Positions 7,364-18,695 of a stretch of 23,298 nucleotides of DNA are shown piece by piece. The notes under the pieces are model-generated. The model did not search any database. It saw nothing but the letters and a program-made list of their open reading frames with translations, and was not told where the DNA came from. Numbering within the stretch: the stretch's first letter is position 1; each line of letters opens with the position of its first letter. A program made the position numbers and the translations under genes. This DNA is from Priapulus caudatus (Eukaryota > Priapulida > Priapulimorpha > Priapulimorphida > Priapulidae), in the NCBI RefSeq assembly GCF_000485595.1, contig NW_014577099.1, positions 75,156 through 98,453 of the forward strand. Reading direction: 5' to 3'.

Positions 7364-9700
7364 GTTTACCAAGTCGTAAACTACCAGTAACTGAGGCGCA
7401 TTCTTGAGATTCATACATCGACTCTTAATAATAATTTTCAATAGAATAAAAATTTATAATCATAATATTTTTAAGAAGCCGATTATTTATTTCTATTTTA
7501 ATACATATATATATATATATATATAATTTTTTATAGAATAAATGCTTTAATTATAGAATTTAAGCGCTGAAGATTATTATCACGCATTGTTTGTTGCTAT
7601 TTCTTGAAGTAAAGACTATGTGTCGGTGAAGGTAGGACTTGTGGTGTGAATAATATTCGGGATGTAGGGTGATAGCATCTAAACGAAAATATCCACACGG
7701 TTGTATTCAATAACTATAATGATTAAGACGAAAATTAGTGAATAACTAACAATGGAACAACAGACAATAGAATCAAAGGTAAAGGGCGAAGACCTTTTCT
7801 TTTGTTCTTTAAAAGTTTGTTAAAAGTTATTTAGTTTCAAATTCGCGTGGTCACCCCTTACCACAACATGAAGTTAAAACTCATTCTATCCCCGTTTAAG
7901 AACTAAATATTACTCGAGCTCAGGACGCGTTGAGCAGGATGCTTGTCTGTGCCTGTCCAGATAGTTGACTTAGATAATAAAATGGTATTTTCTATCTAGA
8001 ACATTATAAATTGACAATATTTGTTTGGTACTAGTAAGTCGATTTGGTTGTGTTTCGTCTTGCTAACCATTTCCCTGTTATATTGTAATACAAAGTGTTT
8101 CAATGTTAAAATATGTATTTAAAAAAGAGACGCGCACAACCGCGCAATGCCTGTATGGGGTTTCCTTTCTAATGATAACACGATATCGCGATATTCGAAG
8201 CTGATACACTAGAAAATCTTAAGCCATATCACTGACACGTAAGAATGCGATCTAATAGTCTTGGTAAATATAAAAGACCCAAATTTCCCAAATAGAGCGA
8301 GTGTCCCGAATATAGTCCGGCTCGTTGGGTCTGATTGGCTACATTCTGCTAATCAGCAGGCGAGTCATATCAGGTAAAAATAAAAAGACCCCTCACTCCA
8401 TATCACATGTTAATCGAATGTCTTATACAGAAAGATAGGTAATAAAAACCGCACTATTTGCAAAAATTTTGATATATTTCGTATATTTCATTTTGATTTG
8501 TTACCATCATGTAGGTAGAGTCGCAACAGTACCAATTCTATTTATTTATTTATTTATTCATTACACTTATAATAATTTCACTCTTTTAAACAGTAACTGA
8601 CAATAGTTTCATTTTATTTATACTGTGGGATAATTATTAATAGATCAGGTTTCACGGGACTAATTACACTACAATATTTTCACCTACTTGCTTTTGCACT
8701 AACCGCCATTACAGGCCCAATTTAGGTCGGATAATCGAGATTCAGGCCTATTACCAGGGCTATGTAAAATATTACTTTGATTAGCTATTGATTAACCTTT
8801 GGGCTATTTCGATACCATATTGAGACACAATAAATACAGAGTAATGCGCTTCGTGTTCCGATTTGTAACATCACGTGTCATAAACCTCTCAATGTGAATC
8901 CTTACTTGGAAGGGTAGCAATAAAATATGTCCAATACATTGATATATTGATGTGCTAATTATTTTTGGTTTATATTTAAAAAATAAACTTCGCCATTCTA
9001 GTAATTAGTTTGTTTTTATAAATAATGCTTTTGCAGGATAGGATCTACCTAATAGATATATAGCAGCCTACCCCGAAGGCACTAAGGTAAGATTTAATTG
9101 CCCGTGTGGCATTCATAATTACATTTTCACATCTATGTTGTAACCGTTCAACGCTTATATAAGTTACGAGAAATGAGGGTAAGAAAGTGCGTGATACTTC
9201 ATAATTAGATATATAAAGGGGGTTGAATGATATTATCAATTAAGGCAATCGGAAGCACGTTTATTATAATATAATATATTACCTTTATTATTTGATAACT
9301 TCCGTAGAGCATCTGCAGTTCTCTATCGTCCGATCCCTCCACCTAAAATTGATGAGCGACTTTAACGGTTTATAACTCTTCTGTCTACTTTACACCTATA
9401 TCTACGAGTCGTAATCGTAGATTCAAGTCGGCTTCAATGCTTGAGGAATGTGAAATTCACCCGTATGATAGACGCGCTGAGCGAGTGCTAGGCTCGCTTG
9501 TATGGTGTACGGTTTGTAAATTTAGTCCAATTATATGTCGGTTTACAAACACACACCATATTTTCCGCCAATCATACACATTGTAACGCCCCCAACATGT
9601 TATTTATAAAAATCTTATCTTCCTTTACAGAAACACGTGTACATATTTCCTACCAACAGGTGCGTGCGCCACCGAACCACAATTCCCCCCCCCCACACTA
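7364..9700. other. AT-rich intergenic DNA with short simple repeats
   Basis: There is a (TA)n tract at 7506-7526 and an (ATTT)n run at about 8540-8560. Short open frames (9045-9239 minus, 9498-9701 plus) have no recognisable features. A C-run precedes the fold-back at 9701. No RNA gene or mobile-element coding sequence was recognised. Confidence 0.55.
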
Positions 9701-9778
9701 GTTTGCTAAACCAACACTATACCAGGAGTCTATCAATATTGATAGACTTCTGACTATACTAGTAGTTGGTCAGCGAAC
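9701..9778. repeat. 78-bp imperfect fold-back with 22-bp perfect palindromic core
   Basis: AGTCTATCAATATTGATAGACT at 9727-9748 is a perfect palindrome (core AATATT). The symmetry extends outward with small bulges: CCAAC 9711-9715 pairs with GTTGG 9765-9769, and GTTTGCTAAA pairs approximately with CAGCGAAC. It could be a minute fold-back transposon remnant, a dimer-binding site, or a transcribed hairpin. No target-site duplication was found. Confidence 0.8.
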
Positions 9779-10568
9779 GATACAAGTAGTTTGCACAGAA
9801 ACATGGGTTTCCGCGCGCAGTGTCCAACCTTTGACGTACGTACGTGGCGCGATGGTCGGGTAATGCTATCCCTCGGGCGTGAAGCGGTATCGCTCATATA
9901 GGCTAATGTATACGCACGGCTATGGACGGTAGAAAAGTGTACTAACTATCATATGGCGCGAACGATTTGAGTTACAATTCTAAAATTCTAGATACATATA
10001 AACACATGTCTTACCTGTGGTGTCTGGGAATTTTGTTTATTGAAGCACGAATAGTTTAATTAATTGCCAAATATATACGCGCGGTATCGCTCATAGGCTA
10101 AAATTTCCGCACGTTCGTGAGATTTTCCCCGAAAATGTTAATTTCAACGATATGAAACTAACATGTGTCGCTAAGGCATGCTCGCAAATGTAAATTCTGC
10201 AATTTCAAATGTTCGGCAGGAAAGATATTTATCACCCCATTTATTTTATGTCAATATATGCGACCGTAACAAAATTAATAAAGCTTCCTTTGGCAGATAT
10301 CTCTGATCTCATTAAATCGACCGTTTAAAAAGCCAAGGGACATGATATTGTCTGAGCTATAGCCGAATAATATAGCTGCAACCGGTAGTGATATTGTAAA
10401 TAAACGGCTACCTACCTCGGTATTTCGATACACTATAAAGTAGAGCGAGTATTAAAAGCTTCCAATATTAAAACTAGTTAATTGTCTAGCTTCATTTACT
10501 AAACAGTCCGCCCATGTATACACACAAAACGTGAATACCTCCCCCCCCCACCCACTCACATACAAACA

Positions 10569-10572
<4 letters not shown>
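9779..10572. repeat. Intergenic DNA with a ~30 bp direct repeat
   Basis: GCGGTATCGCTCATATAGGCTAA at 9884 recurs as GCGGTATCGCTCATAGGCTAA at 10081, 197 bp downstream, with related CGCACG sequence beyond it. A C-run occurs at ~10540. No gene is seen. Confidence 0.6.

Positions 10573-10648
<76 letters not shown>
10573..10648. repeat. Long (CA)n microsatellite
   Basis: About 38 uninterrupted CA units, preceded by an interrupted ACACACCC lead. The minus-strand C/V frame across it is not a gene. Confidence 0.95.
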
Positions 10649-10649
<1 letters not shown>

Positions 10650-11080
10650 CAAATCACATATATTATAGTAGTATGATATATATTATACTATATATATATA
10701 TACATATTATCATGATATTATACACGACCCAAGCTTTCGCAACAGGTGCCCTTTAATATTCAGCGTACATCAAAATGCCCTCTAGGGGATATAACGTTTC
10801 TTGCACACATTAAGATAAACATACGTGTGTGCGTATGCGTACACGTGCATCTGGGTATGTATTTACTGCCGTCATTCGCCCAACATGTGCAGACTTATTG
10901 CTCCTAATATATATATATACCCCAATATTCCTGCCAAATTCATTATTCAACTGCTTGCGTACATGCGTGCGTGCAAGTGAGCGAGAGCGCGCATGTGTAC
11001 GTCATCTTTGTGTAGTGGTACTAGTGTATGTGTGTGCGTACATGCGTCAGAGTGCGTGTGTGTGTTATAAATAAAGAGCA
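10649..11080. repeat. TA-rich and GT/GC-rich simple-repeat cluster
   Basis: TA runs occur at about 10677-10702 and 10908-10920. Interrupted GTGC/GTGT patches occur at 10823-10860, 10958-10995 and 11026-11064. The plus-strand frame at 10829-11074 is driven by these repeats. Confidence 0.7.
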
Positions 11081-11639
11081 GATAAATATATATGTAGAAG
11101 TTGAATACATTTCATGCCGTGTAAGTGTCAATATAATTTATGCAGCCTGTTTGTATGGAAATCTAAAATACATATAGAATAAACGCATCAGTGCATTAGT
11201 AAACCGCGCGTACGTTCATGATATCGCGTGTTCAGTATTATTGGTGCAGCGTAAACGTTGAGATGAGAAACGTTATTGTTAGAGCTTTTCACTTAAAGTC
11301 TAAATATTAGGATCGATTTATTTTTAGAAATGTTTCGGAAAAGTATACAAACAAGCATATACAGATCTATGGCATAAACGCAGCGCTGGAATTAAATGTA
11401 TCGTGTGTCACGACATTTTCAAATGTACAGTTTATAGTAGAGCAACAAGTACGAAATTACGATGACGACAGGTGAGGGAAAGAGCCGAGCAATAAAGATA
11501 AGCGTCGCGAGAAAAACAAACAGATCAGAAAAGACATCCACACACTCGCCAGCAGTAACCGTCCTAGTAAATAGCAGTAACGTGCTATTCTACTTAAAGG
11601 CCCAAGTATAGATATTGTGTTAAGAGTACACGTTGACAA
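11081..11639. other. No gene recognised
   Basis: AT-rich DNA. A 76-codon minus-strand frame at 11457-11687 is serine/leucine-rich, with no motif or start context that I trust. Confidence 0.5.
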
Positions 11640-12540
11640 CATCAGGAAATGCTCGCACAATTGCGGTTGGTATCTAGGGACCAGCAACAGCTAGACATCG
11701 CATAGTGGCCAGCGTTCCTCAGCGGTCGTGACCTGTCGCGCCGAGGGTCGACAATACCAACACAACAAAGGCTTGGCGGACCGGTAAGGTACGTACGGGT
11801 ATAGAGGTGCACTCTGCTAGCGCCCTGCGAGCTACCATTAGCGGCCGGCAGGTGTAACTGATGACCCATCTGCAATTTAGATGAGTCGTAAAGACAATGC
11901 CACTCATCTAAACGCGACGGGACGGCGTACAGTGATCCCGCGTATAAATGACCCGCCGGTCTAATACTGCCCATCCGCTATATAGACACGGCCGCCTATT
12001 CGCCGCGCCGACCAGAAGTCGCACGCTTAACCCGATAATCGGCAGTCACCTTTAGGAATCAAGGCGATCAGGTTATAGGCGCCGTTACGCAATCTCGGGC
12101 CTGTCGCGTGAACGTGTTGCCGTGTTGCCGTGCATCACAGCGTTGCTCACGACCGTCGTCCCTCGTCCGAGGAGCGGTCACATTACGAATGCTCTCTCGC
12201 GTGTCCGCGCGTATCGATAAAGTCCTCGACATCAGTGTCCAGTCCGCGCGAGGGAAATATCGGCGCCCGCAGGGAAACGATAGAGCGTAGAGCGTGAAAG
12301 CAGCAGCAGCAGCACCGTGGCAGCAGCGGCCCATCGAACGCGCAGCGACGGAAGAATACCGCGCTCAATTCCATCGGTAAGCACGTTCGTACTCTCCTTT
12401 AACTATAGACTGGCTTCGACGCATCGACTCCCTGCAGCTATCACGACCGCCGTACTTCAGTTTGCACCGAGAGCTTTCGGAGAACAAACAGACAGATTTC
12501 GCCTGTATTAATCGGCGTTGGGAAACTCGTGCGTTTGACG
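11640..12540. promoter_or_regulatory. CpG-rich block, possible promoter or first-exon region
   Basis: GC and CpG density rise visibly compared with both flanks. Several overlapping open frames on both strands (11642-11974 minus, 12068-12334 minus, 12108-12290 plus, 12317-12511 plus) follow from the composition and resemble no known protein. A (CAG)4 run lies at 12299-12313. A GGTAAGCA donor-like site at 12375 on the plus strand could end a non-coding first exon. No TATA box is obvious. This is a compositional call only. Confidence 0.3.
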
Positions 12541-12562
12541 ATCGGCGAATATGTTTATACAT

Positions 12563-13232
12563 GCCGCGTCACATGCTTCTACCGGTAGCATCACGTGCTT
12601 CTACCTGTCGCATCACATGCTTCTACCGGTAGCATCACGTGCTTCTACCTGTCGCATTACATACTTCTACCTGTCGCATTACATACTTCTACCTGTCGCA
12701 TCACGTAATTCTACCTGTAGCATTACATACTTCTACCTGTCGCATCACGTGCTTCTACCTGTCGCATTACATACTTCTACTTGTCGCGTTACATACTTCT
12801 ACCTGTCGCATTACATACTTCTACCTGTAGCATCACGTGCTTCTACCTGTAGCATTACATACTTCTACCTGTCGCATTACATACTTCTACCTGCCGCATC
12901 ACGTGCCTCTACCTGTAGCATCACGTTTCCACCTGTCGCATCACGTTTCCACCTGTCGCATCACATACTTCTACCTGTAGCATCACGTTTCCACCTGTCG
13001 CATCATATACTTCTACCTGTCGCATCACGTGCTTCTACCTGTAGCATCACGTTTCCACCTGTCGCATCACATACTTCTATCTGTAGCATCACGTGCTTCT
13101 ACCTGTAGCATCACGTGCTCCTACCTGTAGCATCACGTGATTCTACCTGTCGCATCACATACTTCTAGCTGTAGCATCACGTGTCTCTAGTTTTTGCAGC
13201 ACATGTCCCTCTCCGTCGCACCACGTGTCTGA
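12563..13232 (+). repeat. 22-bp minisatellite, ~30 units, E-box bearing
   Basis: The unit is close to ATCACGTGCTTCTACCTGTMGC. Its left half varies between CACGTGC and TACATAC, and the 3' part between TGTCGC and TGTAGC. Four units are 20 bp long, with CACGTTTCCACCTGTCGC in place of the full sequence. About 28 clear units are followed by three decayed ones at 13167-13232. Eleven units contain the palindromic E-box CACGTG. Because 22 is not a multiple of 3, frames rotate and a 185-codon frame (12551-13108) stays open. Its 22-residue periodicity simply mirrors the DNA repeat. Units touch without spacers, so it is not a CRISPR array. Confidence 0.95.
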
Positions 13233-13950
13233 AGCTATCACGAAATTCTCTATTGCATGGCGCCACGGAATAACCGAGACATGTTCGCCGCTTTTGCTTG
13301 CTGGCCATGATTGCATTTAACATCGCCTAAAGCAAATATACAAGCACTACCCGCTAAGCCGTTGACTTCTCTTAGTGTGTAAGGATTCTAATCAAAACTA
13401 GAGTGCCGCCTATACGTACTTATCAGCCTGCGTGCCTGCCTGCGTTGCACGTAGTACCCGCCGCTGATTTGATTTCGGTGCAAAATATTGCAACTTATAA
13501 GCTAGTAATTAAGCTATTCGTGCAATGAACAAAGTGCGGCAAAACTCCATGCAGGATATCAGAGCGTTGCTTTGGGGCTGGGTAGTAGTATATGTACCGG
13601 GGATTGGGTGGGTGGGGGTGTACGCACGCAGCTAGCGCGCGCGACGATGTGTACAACATTATGCCCTAAAGCGCGACAGAAACAGCATAAGCACAGTCGG
13701 CTGCAGGAAGCGACCAAGTGAGAGATTCGCTGGCATATTCTCCATTTTCCACATGCGTTGACTTGACGTGTGACCGGCGGTTATGAAGGCCCGTGCATCC
13801 GTCGATATGTTATTGCAGCGGTATACCGATGAGGTCTTTGTTGGGTGGTCGCGTTTCTCGCTTGATTTTGTTTGAGTCACTCGACTTCTACTGACTCGTC
13901 CATTGCTGTCTCGTCTGCACGTCTCTCTGACCGTCCATTGATGTTCTTTT
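13233..13950. other. No gene recognised
   Basis: Mixed-composition DNA. A 73-codon minus-strand frame (13659-13880) has no known motif. A G-rich GGGTGGGTGGGGG occurs near 13606, which could favour a G-quadruplex-like fold on that strand. Confidence 0.45.
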
Positions 13951-14084
13951 GTCAGTCAGTCGGCCAGTCAATCAGTCAGTCTGTCTGTATGTATGTATGT
14001 TTGGTCCGTCCGTCCGTCCATGCGTCCGTCCGTCCGCCCGTTCGCCCGTCCGCCCGTTCGTTCGTCCGTCCGTTCACCCGTCTA

Positions 14085-14159
<75 letters not shown>

Positions 14160-14288
14160 TCCTGTCTGTCTATCTGCCTGTCTGCCTGCTTGTCTGTATG
14201 TCCGTCTGTCTGTCTCTCTGACTATTTGTCTCTGCTCGCGCGCGCTCTCACTCTCTCTCTCTCTATGTGTGTGTGTGTGTGTGTGTGA

Positions 14289-14319
<31 letters not shown>

Positions 14320-14460
14320 TGTGTGTGTGCGTATGTTCGTGCGTGCGTGCGTGCGTGCGTGCGCGTGCACGTGTGTCTGTATGCCTGTCTGTTTGCCCGC
14401 CCGCCTGTCTGTCTGTCTGTTGGTCGGTCGGTCTGCCTATCTGTCTGCCCGCCTGTATGT
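13951..14460. repeat. Compound period-4 array (GTCA/GTCC/GTCT/GTGC)
   Basis: Successive blocks are dominated by GTCA, GTAT, GTCC/GTTC/GCCC, then a pure CTGT run at 14086-14159 (about 18 units). Mixed CTGT variants follow to ~14225, then CT and GT dinucleotides at about 14249-14300, GTGC blocks to ~14365, and CTGT/GGTC/CCGC variants to ~14460. Three plus frames and one minus frame of up to 166 codons are open purely because of the 4-base period. Peptides such as SVCL or TDRQ are not genes. Confidence 0.95.
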
Positions 14461-15379
14461 CGTAGTATTGGTATCCGAATCTGATAATAAATTAATAATA
14501 ATTTGTTTGCCACGTTTACGTCGTATTTATGTATCATGTTGAAAAAATATACGACGGATATCCGCGCTGCTCTCAACAACAACTCCTACTAACGGATTAT
14601 CAGTCTTTTGATTACGATGTTATGGTTATTTCCCCGTCTCATTATTATGCATGAGAATCGTGAATGTGATTAACCCGACAGCAAAGGAATAATTAGCGTG
14701 TACCGTTAGGTAAAGTTAGACAATAGCCGGCTGACCGCTGCTGGGCAATCAATGAACAGCGTGTGGATACGGGTGCCCCTCGCTCTCTACGGGCCGCCGC
14801 CATTCACAGCATCAGCAAATGTTGTTGCTGCGGACATTAGGAAAACACGTCATTAGGGCCTTCGTATAGCTGATTGCTGGTAGTACTAGACGTCCTCGCA
14901 AGCTTAGCTGCGCGGTACTCCCGTTGTGGTAGATCCCACTAGAGCAATAACATTTGTGTCATCAGTACGGACGCAGCGACACCATGCAACAATCGTGCAC
15001 CACATGTGCGAATACTGTCAGGTTATTACACGGGAGTGGGGTTAAGATAAACTTCGCTCTGAATGAGCGGTGTTTGTCATTGCCTGGCGTGAAATTAAAC
15101 GTCCGCTCACTGTGTTTACTAACAGAAGTGTTTATGCAGAATTAAATCCGACGTCGCCATCTGACTAACGGTTTACATTTGCCAACGAGCAGCCGGAGAT
15201 TACGATATTTCTGTAATTCAGTGTATAAAGATTACACGCCCCACACCGTGCATAAAGAAACGAAACAATTAAATGTTCGTACACTATTATCTACGCGTAT
15301 TATTCCGAGGGGATCTGATGATGAACAAAGTAAGACTGAAACAGACATTTACTAACGTCACGAGTCCTGAATGAAAGGG
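14461..15379. other. No gene recognised
   Basis: A 63-codon plus-strand frame at 14954-15145 contains a C-x2-C pair, but it begins without a supported start and shows no family pattern. No RNA gene was recognised. Confidence 0.45.
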
Positions 15380-15840
15380 AGTCGCTCGGCATCTGACGCT
15401 TTTCGTCATTCTCGGGTATTACAAGAGTTGTTTTCGACGCAACGCGCGTCATACAAAAAACATACGTAGTTCTCATATATACGCTGAGGGATTTTTACGG
15501 CTCGAATAGCGACAATGGTACTTTCGAGAGGTTTCACGCGCGCGCACGCGTTAGCAAACAGTCTCTCTGGCACTCGCGTTTCTGATACCCGACCTCTCCG
15601 AAACGGATCTGTTCAGGGAGTCAGGAGGCGGCACGCACGAAGAGTTATGTCGTCATCTCGTATGTAACGCGAGGCAACCTGCGGACGCGAAATAAACAGG
15701 CCATTGTGACGGCGCGTGTGGAGCGACACCCGCTGAATGCACCGCGCTCGAGATTACGCCTATAAGTCCAGCTTAGTGGCGCGGCTGCTAGTATTGTGAG
15801 CAGAGCGAGGGTAACAGAGTCACCGGCATGAATAATTGAG
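15380..15840. promoter_or_regulatory. CpG-rich stretch, possible promoter
   Basis: CpG dinucleotides are dense (for example around 15537-15552 and 15690-15790) relative to the AT-rich flanks. A TATAAG near 15760 on the plus strand could be a core-promoter element. No open reading frame of interest follows before the AT-rich 15841-16620 region. Composition-based, weak. Confidence 0.25.
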
Positions 15841-16660
15841 AGGCTAATTACGACTTGTACGCGGATATCATATGTGTAATTATTCTAAAGTGAATAGGAA
15901 CACGCCGAATGCAGATTAGCGACCGGGATCAGAAGATGAGAAGATCGTCTGCTCATAAGCAGCGACGTGGAAACTTCGGTCGACGTGAACCGAATTCCCT
16001 GGCCAGACAATAGGGATTTATTTTACGACAAAGATATATATTTATACATCTATTACATACTCCCTGGTATACTAATATACGATGCAAGTGAAATGCTAGC
16101 ACAATCCGTATATATATATATATAATGACGGTAATGATATACTACGTATTTTAGTATTGATATTGACTATATTTATGCGTGTTAATTTTATAGTAGGATG
16201 GTATCAAATGAATATATCTTATATCCTGGTAAAGAAAAAAAAGAATCACTCATTATAAATTATATATATATATACGTATAACTAGAATTGGTATAGTTAT
16301 TTTAGTAGAAACGCAGCTGTCATCTTTCGCTGTTAAATGGACTCTTTCAAATAACAATGAATTTACGACATGGTGCCAAGGGCGGGCAAACTCGTCTATT
16401 GTGTGTGCAGAACACAATTAAATTAGCATTAGAAAACTATATATATCATATATACACATATGCACATATCTATCAATTTATTTAATGCTTTCGCCTAAAG
16501 GAAATTGTAATGAGCCGAATTGAATTATCAGAACGAAACGTGTGACGTGTTTAGATGCAAAATTATGTATCTAGACTTTCTGCAATATTTCATCACATAA
16601 TTCGCTACAAATACTGAGTTGCGAGACCCGTATGTGCATGCATCTAATCGGTTACATATG
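15841..16660. other. AT-rich DNA with TA microsatellites
   Basis: TA runs lie at 16109-16124, 16260-16275 and around 16439-16455. Nothing else is recognised. Confidence 0.6.
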
Positions 16661-16702
16661 CGTGCATGCGCGCGCGCGTGTGTGTGTGCGCGCGCGCGCG
16701 TT
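16661..16702. repeat. (CG)n/(TG)n Z-DNA-prone tract
   Basis: Alternating CATGCGCGCGCG, TGTGTGTG and CGCGCGCG over about 40 bp. The short frames across it are repeat artefacts. Confidence 0.9.
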
Positions 16703-18062
16703 TGTACGAATATATTCGCATACATATCCCAGCGCGAGTACTCTCTCTCTCGCAACAATTGCGCTGCGACAAAGCAGTTCATAGGCTCTATAGTTCATCG
16801 ATGACATAGCGCAGTCCCGATGTCGAGAGACTTTGCCACAAAGCACCGACGACTCCCTCGTATTACCAGTATTTACCTGGCGTGTACGCCGCAAATCCCA
16901 GCTGATTAAGGATTTTCTGCCGTTATTTACTACTGGCGTTGTTCCTGGCTTTGCATGCGTCAGCAGCAGCAGCCGCAGCACCAAAGCTCAGAAATATGAA
17001 AGGCCAAAGCCACAACAACCGAGCGAGAGAAAAAAACAATAGACGTCATTGAATTCAACCATGTTCTTAGCCTCGCCGCGACGCACAATTCGTCTCGCGC
17101 AGCTCCTAAAATATTTATTTCATCCGCCAATATGTTAGATTAGGTTGATTATTTATTAGTCCCATTCTAGAGAGGCGGTAAATCGCAGCTCGCATAATAG
17201 ACGCGCGCGAGTGCGCTGTAATCGACAGATTACTATAAAGGCAACATCTTACATCGTATATATAGCAGCTGCGATGGTAAGTGCAAGCGCCGTGACGCCG
17301 CGAGGCGAGGCTGCCGGCTCCTCCCTCTTCTTTGTCCGGGCGGCTCTCGCTGCTTACTCTATGCAGGTCTGCATTAGGTGCGAGGAGCAGTTAATTACCT
17401 GCATAAGATATAGCGAACGGACCAGCTACATAGGTGTTATTCACCAGTAGATGGCGTCCATAGACGGCAGGCCTGAATAAGCATGGCAAAAATATTAATC
17501 ACAAATACTTAGTTGCATACGCAACATACATTTTATTCATGATATATGATCACAGATCATGAATCTTACTTCACGTACAGATTTCACTCGAAACTTTTGC
17601 TAGAGAAATTCGCAGGGTCACGTTTCACCCTCAAACACCATGGGACGGTCACCATGGGTACGTACTTCGATTGACAGAAAGTATAATTTCTCTAATTTCT
17701 GGACAAGGCCAGCATTACTTTTTATGCTTTATAGACATCTATAAGACATCTATCTTGCGAATACAGTGCAAATTAATTTAATATATATTGCCGAATAATA
17801 CCTCACGAAAATGGGGGAAACGACCGTCTTATAGAGATGAAATAGTTGCGTGCAGACTACACCGGTCGGTTGACTCCTCAGTACCTACGTGACTTACTAT
17901 AGTTGAGGCCGGGCATCGTTGGGAATCAAACGAGGTATTAACTGTAGAGGGTAAAAGTTACCTACTTGCTCCTACTCTTATGATAAAAAATTCAACTGGG
18001 AATAGTATATAATAAATATATTTTATAGAAAATGTAAATATTACACTCTCAATTCTTCGTGC
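16703..18062. other. Unassigned DNA with one possible start/exon region
   Basis: A plus-strand ATG at 17274 sits directly before GTAAGT, after ACTATAAAGG at about 17231, so a short first exon is conceivable. A pyrimidine-rich stretch ending in ATGCAG at 17367 precedes a short C-x2-C-x6-C segment. Neither can be tied into a gene. CAG-rich 16961-16980 and an ATTCATGAT/ATCATGAAT hairpin (17535-17564) are minor. The 69-codon frame at 16833-17042 is unrecognised. Confidence 0.3.
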
Positions 18063-18609
18063 TATTTTATATATTATTAGTAAAAATTAATTCAATGGGA
18101 ACATTATTATGATATAAATATAATATTAATCATATCTGCAAATTATATTCCCCGCCTCATCTTAACTATATGCATTTGTGTCTTGGCGTCGTGAAAATCT
18201 CACGAGAACGCTACATAATATCCTAACCCGTCCAGTATATACCGTAAGATTCGTCGAGCTCTCGCCGCGATTGCAGACTGCCGACTTCCAACGCTCCTTC
18301 GCATAATTAACTATGCGACTCTCGCAGATACGTCAACGTCCCGAACCCACCCCATTGCCTACGTCCCATGCAGCATTTTTGCCTCAATGCAATGCTCTGC
18401 ACGGACTTAACTCGTGGCTCAGCAGCGACCGTTCGTTTTGCAAACGAGTTCCTGTACGGCGAACCGCGCTAGTACATCCGTAGATCATCCTATCTACCTA
18501 CTCACGGCTCCGTGCATTATCTCGTTAAATACACACGCCACACTTGTATTAATGAATAGTTGAAGACGGTTAATATCGTGCACATGTATTCCCTCTTTTG
18601 TCCTGTCAG

Positions 18610-18695
18610 CGTGAGCGAGCGGTCTTGCGTGGCTCCTATAGACGGCAAGCCATGTCACGACCAGTGCAAGTGCCGCGCATCAGGCAAGCACCCCC
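18610..18695 (+). CDS. Candidate internal exon, cysteine-rich peptide
   Basis: A pyrimidine tract, TTCCCTCTTTTGTCCTGTCAG (18589-18609), provides a strong acceptor, and GTAAGT at 18696 a strong donor. They bracket 86 nt. One base, then 28 codons starting VSERSC, remain open in the frame. Four cysteines are spaced C-x8-C-x3-C-x-C, with DGKPC and CKC in the middle and SGKHP at the end. That spacing suggests a disulfide-rich extracellular module, but I cannot assign the family; EGF-like, VWC-like and other small Cys domains were considered without a fit. A second frame (RERAVLRG...) is also open, so the frame choice rests on the cysteine pattern. Other exons were not found, and the gene may extend beyond the window or lie in undetected short exons. 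The duplicated counterpart at 21939-22009 is broken. Confidence 0.42.

Noticed and set aside
12563-13232. CRISPR-like array of 22-bp repeats
   Set aside because: Units are directly adjacent with no unique spacers, and the DNA is eukaryotic. It is a minisatellite.
13872-14582. Long cysteine/valine/serine-rich and TDRQ-type open frames on both strands
   Set aside because: Produced by the period-4 and GT repeats, with codon order fixed by the repeat.
17211-17450. 79-codon frame with ATG directly before GTAAGT and a C-x2-C-x6-C segment after a possible acceptor
   Set aside because: Splice-like signals are suggestive, but no exon chain or protein family could be built; kept only as a note in the regional entry.
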